The notes under the pieces are model-generated. The model worked only from the letters and a program-made list of their open reading frames with translations, was not told the origin of the DNA and searched no databases. DNA of 64,000 nucleotides from Cornus controversa (Eukaryota; Streptophyta; Magnoliopsida; Cornales; Cornaceae), in NCBI GenBank assembly GCA_026545225.1, contig CM048849.1:14329541-14393540 (forward strand), in the 5' to 3' direction. Position 1 is the first letter of the stretch. Each line of letters opens with the position of its first letter. Positions 23,516-33,643 of the stretch are shown one piece after another. A program made the position numbers and the translations under genes.

Positions 23516-24970
23516 ACTGGGCAACATGGAATATAAGGGGTCTGAATTCCCCATACAAGTAGCTGGAGGTTAAAAGTCTCATTAAGGATCACAGATTGGA
23601 CCTTATTGCCATTCTAGAAACAAAAGTTGCTTCTGTTAATATGGCCTATGTTCACAAAGCCATTGCACCAAGTTGGGAGATCAAATGCAACTATAATAGT
23701 TTTGTGTTGGGAAGGATTTGGTTGCTTTGGAATCCTAAGGTTGTTTCTGTCAATGTCATTAGTGAGAATGGTCAGGTGTTGAATTGTTCGGTGACTTTAA
23801 TTGGCCAGAAAGTGGTTTGTTTTGCTTCCTTTGTCTATGCTGCGAATTTGGCACGTGACAGGAAGCCCTATGGAGAAGTCTTTGTACCTTCAGGAATCCT
23901 GAAGATCCATGGATCCTAATAGGTGATTTCAATGTCTTGTTACATGTAAATGATGCTTTTGGTGGGGTTTTGAGATGGACAGAAGGAATGGTGGACTTTA
24001 AGAATTGTTTGAACATGAATGGTCTTGAAGATTTGAGGTTTGCTGGTATCTTCCACACTTGGACTAATAAGAGTCTTGGGGTTTCTATCACTCTCCCATG
24101 ATTCTCAAATTGGGTATTTCCAAGCCCAAAAGAAATCATCCATTCAGATTCTTCAATTTCTGGACCCTCAGCAATAAAGCAACAAATTCCAGGATATCAT
24201 CACTCAAGGTTGGAATCGAGATGTTTAAGGCACATTGATGTTTAAGGTTGTTCAAAAGCTCAGAGGTCTTAAGTATCCTCTTAAGATGCTTAATGTGAAT
24301 GAATTCAACTCTTTTAGAGTTTCAATCACTAGGGATGAGCTTTTTGCTTGCCAATTTCAGTTGGACCTCAACCCTTTGGATGATCATCTGAGGCTCAAAG
24401 AAAAGGCCATTTCCTGTAAACTCAATGAATTATGCCTTGCCGAAGAAATTCTCTTTAAGCAGAAAGCTCAAATTCACTGGCTCAAAGAGGGTGATAATAA
24501 TACTGCCTTCTTTCTTAGAAGCTTCTCAAAAAAGGCTAACAGGAAGAAGGTAGTGTCTCTTATCAACTAGGATGGTGACTTTATTCATGGGGATGGGCTC
24601 AAGAGTGTTGTTTTGGATTACTTCCAAACTCTCCTTGGTCAAAGCTATAATGGATACCCAGACCAAAGGAATAGGGAGGGCTTGGCTTTCCTGATCTTGA
24701 ATTGGCAAACAATGTTGCTAGCCTAAAGCACATCTGGAAAATCTTTGCCCCGAGAAGGAAAGTTTATAGGCTGCTTGGACTCACTTATGTTATCAAGCTC
24801 AGAAGTTTCTGGACTATCAAAGCAACAACCTTTGGTTCAGGATTTTGGAGAAAACTTCTGAAGCTTAGAGACATAGCAAGAGGCTTGATTATACATAAAA
24901 TTGGAAATGGCTCTGATATCATGATGTGGACTGACTTTTGGTTTCCAAATGGCCCTCTTACCTCTTAACT
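23512..24970 (+). pseudogene. LINE ORF2: AP-type endonuclease and post-RT region, RT deleted
   Basis: ATG at 23512 overlaps the ORF1 stop as ATGA. The endonuclease part shows NWATWNIRGLNSP, a stop, LDLIAILETKV, RIWLLWNP, then a shifted GDFN motif near 23925. A middle block (24235-24570) carries the pre-RT region including IHWLKEGDNNTAFF. Between about 24655 and 24680 the sequence jumps from the pre-RT region to a GLAF-type segment that normally lies downstream of RT, then to SFWTIK, WRKLLKLRDIA and GNGSDIMMWTDFW. The catalytic RT motifs are absent, so roughly 2 kb is missing. The endonuclease normally nicks the genomic target. Dead copy. Confidence 0.8.
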
Positions 24971-25110
24971 TAATCTCACTGATTTGGAAATTCTTCAACT
25001 GGACTCTCAAGTCAAAGTTGATAGCCTAATTTCCAATAATCAGTGGGTTTTCCCTCCCTTGAACCTTGTATTCAACACCACATCTATTTTGGCTCAGTTA
25101 ACTACCCTTC

Positions 25111-25275
25111 AACCTCCATCCTCTGAGAAGGTGTTATTTGGACCCCCTCCCTTTCTTCTTCTTATTCTTTTTCCCATACACTTAGCTTCTTCAACCTCCA
25201 TCCTCTAAGAGGGACACTGTTATTTGGACCCCCTCCCCTTTTTCTTCTTATTCTTTTTCCCATACACTTAGCATT
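25111..25275 (+). repeat. Two-copy tandem duplication of about 83 bp at the LINE 3' end
   Basis: Each copy begins TCAACCTCCATCCTCT, has GTTATTTGGACCCCCTCC in the middle and ends TTCCCATACACTTAGC. The copies differ by a few bases and small indels. Confidence 0.85.
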
Positions 25276-26459
25276 TTCTCATTTATTTTCTGAATTTCTA
25301 AAAATTTTATCTTCTTATATTATTAGTTACAATAGTAAAGATTTAATAATGGGTCCAAAGAATTTAATTCATTCTAAAACTTTTAACAATAGATCTCACT
25401 TGCACATTAAAAAGGACAACATAGCTACTACACAGAACATGTTATAGAAACTACTCAAAAAATTTGTCAAAATATTAAGAGAAATTAAAAGTTAAGGTTG
25501 ATTGAAATTGAAGAATGGCTATTCGTGATCATCTCATGTTCTATTTGGCACACAAATCCTTAGGATGTATGAAGCCTGTTAAATTTTGTAAATGCAATGA
25601 GGGCTTATTATGCACAGTGATGTCTGCTCTCTTCAATAATTTTGAGAATCGCCAAAAACCTGGCACTTGCACTGAGTGTTTAGTATGTAGAGTCCATTAG
25701 GAATAACTAACATAAAAGATATCAAGGTAAAAATTTGAGCACCAAAGTTCAGGATATGATTTTTAGAATAGCAACTTCTAGTAGCCTCTAATCTGGACCT
25801 TCTAACTTATGATAATAACCAGTTCATACAATCTTTTTCAAAAGCGGATGCTGAAAGGGGCATCATGAATCAATGATCAATCAACCAGTGCACGTATCTC
25901 CAACAGCCAATAAAATTCTCAATTACCTTCAAGGACACTCCAAACTAGTGAGTAGAAGAAATGGCCACAAGCCAATGAAGAGAAGATTCATACTATAAGA
26001 GAGAGGGAAGAAATAATATAAGACAACTCAAGACAATATATAAAATGCAGATAACAATATTCATATTACTACCAAATAACAATCTAGAAACAAAGGGGCA
26101 GGAATGGGAAGCACGAAGTCTGCAGAAACATATTGATTAGAATTAGAGAAAATAACCTAAGTCTAAACAAATTCTAGAAGGGAAAAAATTAGTGATATAT
26201 CTATAAAAGAAAATCAATACCGAATGGGTTTGCAAACCAACCCTATGCATTTACCAGAACAAAAATAGCAATAACAAGAACAAAACGAATGAATACATGG
26301 AGCTAATAAATGCCAATAAACATTGTTAACAGAATGTGCCACTACTGTAGTATACGACACCAAAACAGAATGTGCAAAAAGGAACGTGGAATACTAATTA
26401 ATGGGCCTATAATAGAACGAGATTAGATGAATATTTCACAATTGATGTCTTCGATATGT
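25276..26459. other. Intergenic DNA, nothing recognised
   Basis: AT-rich and without a supported gene. One plus-strand frame at 25515-25700 (61 codons, cysteine-containing) has no recognisable domain, promoter or homologue in the window. No boundary of a further mobile element could be seen. Confidence 0.4.
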
Positions 26460-26797
26460 TTTCTTAAAGGATAAATTACACCGACACTTCTTAAGGTTTG
26501 CCCTAATTACACACGGTGGTCGAGAATAGGCTTAATTACACCGACCTCCCCTGAGGTATGACGTGGCATCTCAAATTCACCCTTCTTTTATCTAGCCATC
26601 AAAATAGTTAGTAAAATTTTTAAAATACCAAATTTACCCTTAATCTGTTAAAGAAACTCAAATATTCAATATGTAATTGTGATTACCCTTTTCTTCCTCA
26701 ACAACTCAAGTTCATTGAAGCTCCAACTGAAGATCCATTAATGAACTTGCCTTTCTTTAACTTCACATCTTTAATAATCTCCATTTGGGTTTTGCAG

Positions 26798-26880
26798 TGG
26801 ACCAGCTATTCATTTTGCAGAAAAGTAAAAGAGCAGCCGCGTTACAAACTTGAGTTTGAGGTCTCTTGGGATAAGCTTCT
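26798..26880 (+). pseudogene. Possible captured host exon inside the Mutator-like element
   Basis: After an acceptor-like TTTTGCAG the frame reads TSYSFCRKVKEQPRYKLEF and continues through EVSWDKLL to the Athila C insertion. Removing Athila C and one CTTCT continues it in frame at 50083 (SDMY), followed by GT-containing donor-like sequence at about 50093-50101. Composition is less AT-rich than its surroundings. The source gene is not recognised. It could be a chance open frame. Confidence 0.35.
26876..26880. repeat. Target-site duplication of Athila C, left copy (CTTCT)
   Basis: CTTCT abuts the LTR end at 26881 and is repeated at 50078-50082. Confidence 0.9.
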
Positions 26881-27862
26881 TGATGTGGCTAAACTCGAAT
26901 TATATTGTAAGCTTAATTTTGTCCTTTTTATCAAAATATAATTTAACCACTCGCAAGAGCACGAATCTTTGTAGATACGGTTCTATATAGAGGGTATCGA
27001 TCCCACGAGGACTAGTCGCAATTGTCTTAAAGAAAGATTAATTCTACTTTAATCCTAAAAATAAGGTTTTGAGTTTTTGTTTATAAAACTATTGCATGAA
27101 TGAAATAACAATAAAATGAAAGGGTAAAGGATGGGAGAGAGAACTAGGGCTGGTTTTCACCACTAGCCATTCACATGTTCATAAGTGTAGCAAGCATGGG
27201 ATTCATAAATTAAATGCCTAACAATGTCATTAGGCTTGTGACCTCAATGACATATCAAAAGATTATTGTGTGTGTCCACCTATCATAATCCATCTTCAAC
27301 AAGCATAGCTCTTCAACCTAACTAACTATCTAATTACCCTACTCTCTAAGTGAACCTACATGCATCCAAACTACCTTATCTTGACATGGTTTATACAAAC
27401 AAACACAACACATTCATTTAAACACTATTATCTAGCCATCACTTGCACTTCTTGTGGAATATGCAAATGTTGTGCATTCACATGAAAGAATCTACTCTAA
27501 GACAAGAATAAACTCAAAATCAAATGAATATATAAAAGAAATGTATTAGTGTACATGGTCACTAGGCTAAATAATCAACATTTAACTACAAATCCCAAGT
27601 GCTACAAAGATGAACAAGTTTACATGACTAGGGGTTGAAACCAACACCCTAGTAGAAGAGTTAGTTGCTCATGGTTGCCTTACACTCTTCCGTTGGTGGA
27701 GAAGATGAAGCTTCTTGGTCTGGTTCAGCTCCTCTTCCTCCTCTCCCGAATCTCTCTCTCTGGTTATTCTGATGTGTATTGAGAGATATCTTAGAGATAT
27801 GTGGCTTCTTTGTGCTTTAAGGCTCCTTTTTCAACATTTGGGCCCACCATATATATATATAT
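26881..27862 (-). repeat. 3' LTR of Athila C, distal part
   Basis: From the CA terminus (26881, TGATGTGG on the plus strand) to the (AT)n run where Athila B is inserted. The rest of the LTR is at 40862-41280; the two parts together are about 1.4 kb, a full LTR. Confidence 0.95.
27858..27862. repeat. Target-site duplication of Athila B, left copy (TATAT)
   Basis: TATAT directly before the B LTR, matched by 40857-40861. Because it lies in an (AT)n run the match alone is weak, but the join restores the C LTR. Confidence 0.8.
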
Positions 27863-29288
27863 TGATAAGTGTTCAATTCTATGTATTTGAACCCTCTTTA
27901 TTGCATATGTTAGTTCCGTTTTTGTGTTTACCGAGATATGTTTACGGTATTTTTGTGTTTTTGATGTATTGCAGGTCTTGGAGTAAATGGAGCAAAGTTT
28001 GAGGCTTTTTGCAGTTCAAGAGAAAATCAAAAATTGCAGCCAAAGGCATCTCGATCAATCGAGATGTTGATCTCGATTAATCAAAATCTCAATTGATCGA
28101 GATCTCATTTCGATTGATCAAAATCTCAATCAATCGAGATTCAATCTCGATTGACCAAGATTCTGCAGAGCCTACTTGGCCACTTGCTCACCTGCTCTCC
28201 CACTTACAACAAAATCCCCCTTTTTGCACGACTTAGGGGGATTGTCTGACTTGAACAAGACTCTTGGGGACCTTCTTGATATAATAGATATATATTGATA
28301 TATATATATATATATATGGTGGGCCCCAAGGTTGAAAAAGGAGCCTAAAAGCACAAAGTAGCCACATATCTCTCATATATCTCTCAACAAACATCAGACC
28401 AAGAGAAGGAGAGACATTCGGGAGAGAGGAGAAGGAGCTGAACTAGACCAAGAAGCTTCATCTTCTCCATCAATGGAAGAGTGCAAAGCAACCATGAGCA
28501 ACTAACTCTTCTACTAGGGTGTTGGTTTCAACCCCTAGCCACGTAAACTTGTTCTTTCTTGTAGCACTTGGGATTTGTAATTAAATGTTGATTATTTAGC
28601 CTAGTGATCATGTACACTAATACATTTCTTCTATATATTCATGTGGTTTTAGTTTTATTCTTGTCTTAGGATAGATTCTTCCATATGAATGCCCAACATT
28701 TGCATATTCCACAAGAAGTGCAAGTGATGGCTAGATAATGGTGTTTAAATGAATGTGTGATGTTTGCTTGTATAGACCATGCCAAGACAAGGTAGTTTGG
28801 ATGCATGTAGGGTTCACTTAGAGAGTAGGGTAATTAGGTAGTTAATTAGGTTGAAGAGCTATGCTTGTTGAAGATGGATTATGATAGGTTAGCACACACA
28901 TTGATCTTTTGATATGTCATTGAGGTCACAAGCCTAATGACATTGTTAGGCATTTAATTAATGAATCCCATGCTTGCTACACTTATGAACATGTGAATGG
29001 TTAGTGGTGGAAACCAACCCTAGTTCTCTCTCCCAACTTTAAACTCGTTACTTTTATTGTCATTACATTCATGCAATAGATTATAAACAAAAAATCCAAA
29101 AACCTATTTTTTTGGATTAAAGTAGAATTAATCTTTCTTTAAGACAATTGCGACTAGTCCTCGTGGGATCGATACCCTCTATATAGAACCTTATCTACAA
29201 AGATTCGTGCTCTTGCGAGTGGTTAAATTATATTTTGATAAAAATGGCAAAATTAAGCTTACAATATAATTTGAGTTTAGCCACATCA
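27863..29288 (+). repeat. 5' LTR of Athila B
   Basis: 1426 bp, TGATAAGTGTTC...TAGCCACATCA. Palindromes at about 28048-28162, inverted repeat AATCCCCC (28213-28220) / GGGGGATT (28236-28243), AT-rich TATA region at about 28285-28317. Transcription of the genome RNA would be expected to start shortly downstream of the AT run. Confidence 0.95.
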
Positions 29289-29294
29289 AAATTT

Positions 29295-29312
29295 TGGCGC
29301 CGTTGCCGGGGA
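29295..29312 (+). other. Primer-binding site, tRNA-Asp, copy B
   Basis: TGGCGCCGTTGCCGGGGA, six bases after the LTR end; full 18-base complement of the tRNA-Asp 3' end. Confidence 0.95.
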
Positions 29313-29575
29313 CTACGGTGTAATTGTCGCCTTTGGAAGATTAAATCTGGTTTAATTCTTAGGCTAGAAATTCTTTCATTCTTTTTGTATATATTTTGTT
29401 CTTATTGCTCAAATTTCTTGATTTTAGGTATACCACATAGCGGGCATCTAAAAGGATTAAAGTTGGAACCCTTTGTGAGTATAAAATCTAAAATTAGTGG
29501 TTTGAGTTCTTTCATTCTTTTTGTATATATTATTGTTTATTTTTGTGCATTGAGGTGTTGTTCTATTATTAATGC
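29313..29575 (+). other. Leader between PBS and gag, copy B
   Basis: A direct repeat built on TTCTTTCATTCTTTTTGTAT occurs at about 29371-29394 and again at about 29509-29531, with unrelated sequence between. It is present in A and C. No gene. The RNA packaging signal would be expected in this interval. Confidence 0.5.
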
Positions 29576-32500
29576 ATGCTAGGTAGACGGTCCTTGTCAC
29601 TTCCTTTGCTTCCTTGTAATAGTGAACTTGAAAGAACACTTAGACAATGTAGAGGAACCTCTAGGGACCCTATATTGCCTAGGACTGAAAACATGGACCC
29701 AAATGAGAGACAACCTCCCGGACTACCTCCTTTTAATCATGAACAACCACCTCCACCTCCACCTCCACCTCCTCAAGGAGAGTTGCTTATGGACTTTTAC
29801 CTTCCGACTACATTTGAAGTACCTTCATGTATCCAATTTCTGGATGTAGCGGCAAATCAATTCAAAATAAAGTCCTCCACCATCAACCTTCTTAATAGCT
29901 TCCACGGTCTCCCTAATGAGGATCCATACCGGCACTTAGATTACTTCCTTTCTGTGTGTTCCACTATTCGTGTACCACACTTTACGGAGGATGATCTAAA
30001 GCTGCGTATGTTCCCATTCTCCCTAAAAGATAAAGCTAGAAGTTGGTTCAATTCTTTAGAACCTAACTCAATTCATTCTTGGGCGGAGATGCAAATCGAG
30101 TTCTTAAAAAAATACTTCCCAATGGGAAAGACGAGTGATATTCGGAGAGCAATCACCGGATTCACCCAAATTGACCAAGAACAATTTCATGAGACGTGGG
30201 AGAGATTAAAAGACCTTCTTAAATCTTGTCCCCTTCATGCTGTCCCAAAATGGCAACTAGTGCAAAGCTTTTATGATGGGGTGAGTGAGCAACATAGACA
30301 AATGATAGACTCCGCGTGTGGAGGTGAATACCTTTTGAAAAGCCCCGATGAGGCATGGAAACTTTTTCAAACCCTAAGCAACAATTCAGCTCAACGCTCC
30401 TCCACTAGGAAAGGGAAGGCCACCCAACCTTGTAGAGGAGGGCATGAAATTTCATGGGTAGATGAGGTTTCCATGCAAGTAGAAACCCTATCCCGAAAAA
30501 TGGATTTAATCATGAAAAATGGGTTGCCTACTCCAAGCCAACCTGTTCAAAATCAGAAAGGTTGTTCGTTTTGCTATAGTACTTCACATTTCGTGCGAGA
30601 TTGTCCTATTGCCGGGCAATCTCCCGATTATGCTCAAGAGCAAGCGAATGCCTTGTACTCTAAACAAATGAATGATCCGTATTCAAACACGTACAATCCT
30701 GGTTACAAGAACTATCCAGCTTTTTCATGGAAACCTCAAGAATCAAGTCCCTCTTTTCAAGGGCAAAATTCTTTTAATTTTCAATCTCAACAGCCTCACT
30801 ATAGGCCGAATCCTCAACCTTACCATCAAAGATCCAATTATCAACAACCACCACCTCCTCCGAGAAGCCAAGGCTTTGAAGAAAGAGTGATAAGCAATCT
30901 TGAGGCTAATACCCGCTTATTGCAAACTCATTCTCAATCAATCGCTAAGCTTGAAGCTAATGCTCAATCTATGGCTAGGTTAGAAGCTCAAATCGGGCAA
31001 CTAGCTAATGCCTTGAATAGAAGGGAGGAAGGTAAGTTATCGAGTCAACCAGTGGCAAATCCTAAGGGTGTTCATATGATAGAGGATCCATCATCTTCAT
31101 CTTGTAATGCTCCTCCGGAGCAAGTTCAATCAATCACCACCTTAAAGAGTGGTAAAATCATCAATTCCAAGGTAGGGGAGGAAGAGAAGAAGGAATTCAA
31201 TGAGCAATCCACAAATCCAAAAGAATCCCATTTAAATCCAAAAGTGTTTCCTTTAAATCCAAATGTGAATAACATCCCATTAAATCCAAAAGGAAAGGCA
31301 AGTGAAGTTGTGTCGTCATCAAATCCAAATCTTGACACTTCTTTTGAACCTTCGGTTCCTTTTCCTCAAAGATTGAAGGAACCTTCTCATTTTGGGAAGC
31401 AAGGAGAGAAAATCCAAGACATGATGGAGATCTTCAAACAAGTAAAGATCAATCTCCCTCTCCTTGATGCTATTCGACAAATTCCCTCCTATGCTAAATT
31501 TTTGAAGGACTTGTGCACTCAAAAGCGCAAATCTAGGAATAATGTTCCTAAGAAAGTCCTCCTAACTGAGCACATAAGCTCCATTTTCCAACACCAAGCC
31601 CCTCCTAAATTCAAAGATCCGAGTGCTCCGACTATTTCGTGCACCATCGAAAATCAATCATTTGAAAAGGCACTTCTTAATTTAGGGGCTAGTGTCAATT
31701 TGCTTCCATTCTTAGTTTACCAACAACTAGGTTTGGGGGAACTCAAGCATACCACGGTTGTGTTGCAACTTGCCGACCGCTCGGTGAAGCAACCACGTGG
31801 CATAATTGAGGATGTAATCATTCAAGTGGACAAATTCTATTTTCTGGTGCACTTCATAGTCCTTGACACGGAACCGGTCCAAAATCCAAATCGACATATT
31901 CCTATCATTCTAGGTCGTCCATTTTTGGCCACGGCAAACGCTTGTGTTAATTGCCGTACCGGAGTGATGGACATCTCTTTCGGGAATATGAAAGTCCGCT
32001 TGAACATCTTCAATGCTTCCCACCACACATCCGAAGATGAAAGTGAGTGCTTTTGTGTCGATGTAGTGGAAGACCTTGTTCAAGAAGCACTTTCTTCTAT
32101 TCTTTCCAAGGATCCTTTAGAGGCATGCCTAAATCACTTCAACTTTGATGATTTTGACATTGAACAATCCATACGTGAAGTCAACTCAATGCTCGATGTC
32201 AATACTGTCATGGATGTGCCTAAATGGAGAGTTCCAAGAGAACGCTTGCCTACTTTGTCCAAAACTTCCCAAACTCCTTCTTTAATTTCCCCACCACAAC
32301 TTGAGCTCAAGCCTCTTCTGGCTACACTCAAGTATGTTTTCTTGGGCTCTAATGAGACCCTTCCAGTCATTATTGCTTCCAATCTCACCAATGATCAAGA
32401 GATGGAACTCATCAAAGTGCTAAAAGAGCACAAGGAAGCAATAGGATGGAGTGTGGTAGATCTTAAGGGAATAGACCCTTCTATTTGTATGCACCGCATA

Positions 32501-33028
32501 CACTTGGAAGAGGATGCAAAGACCTCAAGGGAGGCACAATGTCGATTAAATCCAAATATGAAGGACGTTGTAATGAAGGAGGTGGTGAAGTTACTAGATG
32601 CGGGAATTATTTACCCCATCTCAGATAGCAAGTGGGTTAGTCCCACTCAAGTGGTTCCAAAGAAGTTAGGTATTACGGTGCAACCAAATGATAAGGGTGA
32701 ATTAGTTCCCCAACGCACCACCACGGGCTGGAGAATGTGCATAGATTATAGGAAATTAAATTCAGCCACTCGGAAGGATCACTTCCCCCTCCCATTCATT
32801 GATCAAATATTGGAGAGATTAGCCAGACAAAGTTTTTATTGCTTTTTAGATAGATACTTTGGCTATAATCAGGTTGCTATAAACCCGAGGAACCAAGAGA
32901 AAACCACCTTTACATGTCCTTTCGGCACATTTGCTTATAGACGCATGCCCTTTGGGTTGTGCAATGCACCGACAACTTTTCAACGGTGTATGATGTCTAT
33001 CTTTTCGGACATGGTGGAAAAATTCTAG
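29576..33028 (+). pseudogene. Athila B Gag-protease-RT (1150 open codons, ends at a premature TAG)
   Basis: Start at ATG 29576 (MLGRRSL); an alternative start is MDPNERQ at residue 40, which may be the natural Gag start. A polyproline stretch is followed by Gag capsid (about residues 80-260; FEVPSCIQFLDVAANQF, MFPFSLKDKA), CCHC knuckle CSFCX4HX4C (about 329), a Gln/Pro-rich linker, protease with NLGASVNLLP (about 700) and RT palm with FLDRYFGYNQ (about 1089) and RMPFGLCNAP (about 1122). The protease catalytic Asp is Asn (DLGA in A and C). TAG at 33026-33028 replaces a Leu codon just before the RT active-site motif. Longest open frame in the window, but not a functional polyprotein. Confidence 0.9.
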
Positions 33029-33643
33029 GAAGTGTTCATGGTTGATTTTTTCGTTTTTGGGCCTTCATTTGAATCGTGCTTCCAAAATCTATCCTGTGTT
33101 CTCAAACGATGTCGAGAGACCAACCTGATTCTTAGTTGGGAAAAGAGCCATTTTATGGTTCAAGAGGGCATTGTCCTAGGGCACATTGTGTCTAAGAGAG
33201 GAATCGAGGTTGATAAAGCCAAGGTTGAACTCATTTCCAAGCTTCCTCCACCATCAACGGTGAGTGAGATTCGTTCATTCCTTGGGCATGCGGGCTTTTA
33301 TCGCCATTTCATCAAAGATTTTAGCAAGATCTCTCGGCCTTTGTGTCGCCTTCTTGAAAAAGAGTCTTGCTTTACCTTTGATGAAGTGTGCCTTAACGCT
33401 TTTGAAAAACTCCGCACCATGCTTACAATTGCTCTAATTCTAATCTCTCCAAATTGGGCCCTCCCATTTGAGATCATGTGTGATGCATCCGATTATGCCA
33501 TGGGTGCGGTCTTAGGGCAACGAGTAGACAAACTATCACATGTCATCTACTACGCAAGTAAAACCCTTTCCGAGGCTCAAATCAATTATACCACAACGGA
33601 AAAGGAGTTGCTTGCGGTAGTATTTGCATTAGACAAATTTTGA
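33029..33643 (+). pseudogene. Athila B RT C-terminus and RNase H, broken
   Basis: Same frame as the block before it. The RT active-site motif is FMVDFFVFG where A has FMDDFSIFG, so the first catalytic Asp is Val. Downstream are the thumb and connection (GHIVSKRGIEVDKAK, FLGHAGFYRHFIKDFS) and RNase H (MCDASDYAMGAVLGQ, YTTTEKELLAVVFALDKF). It ends at a TGA (33641-33643) shared with A, where related elements have Arg or Lys. Confidence 0.9.

Larger units (their letters stand above)
8850..25270 (+). mobile_element. Degenerate L1-type LINE, interrupted by Athila copy A
   Basis: Plus-strand non-LTR retrotransposon with ORF1 (DUF4283-type plus a decayed zinc knuckle) and ORF2 (endonuclease, then a post-RT region). 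Athila copy A sits in ORF1 at 9216-22214, flanked by CCCTC on both sides. Removing A and one CCCTC restores a continuous reading frame across the site. The RT catalytic domain is missing, several stops and shifts are present, and the 5' boundary is unclear (it abuts the LTR ending at 8843). The 3' end near 25270 is AT-rich with no clear poly(A). A dead copy that can be neither autonomous nor translated whole. Confidence 0.75.
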
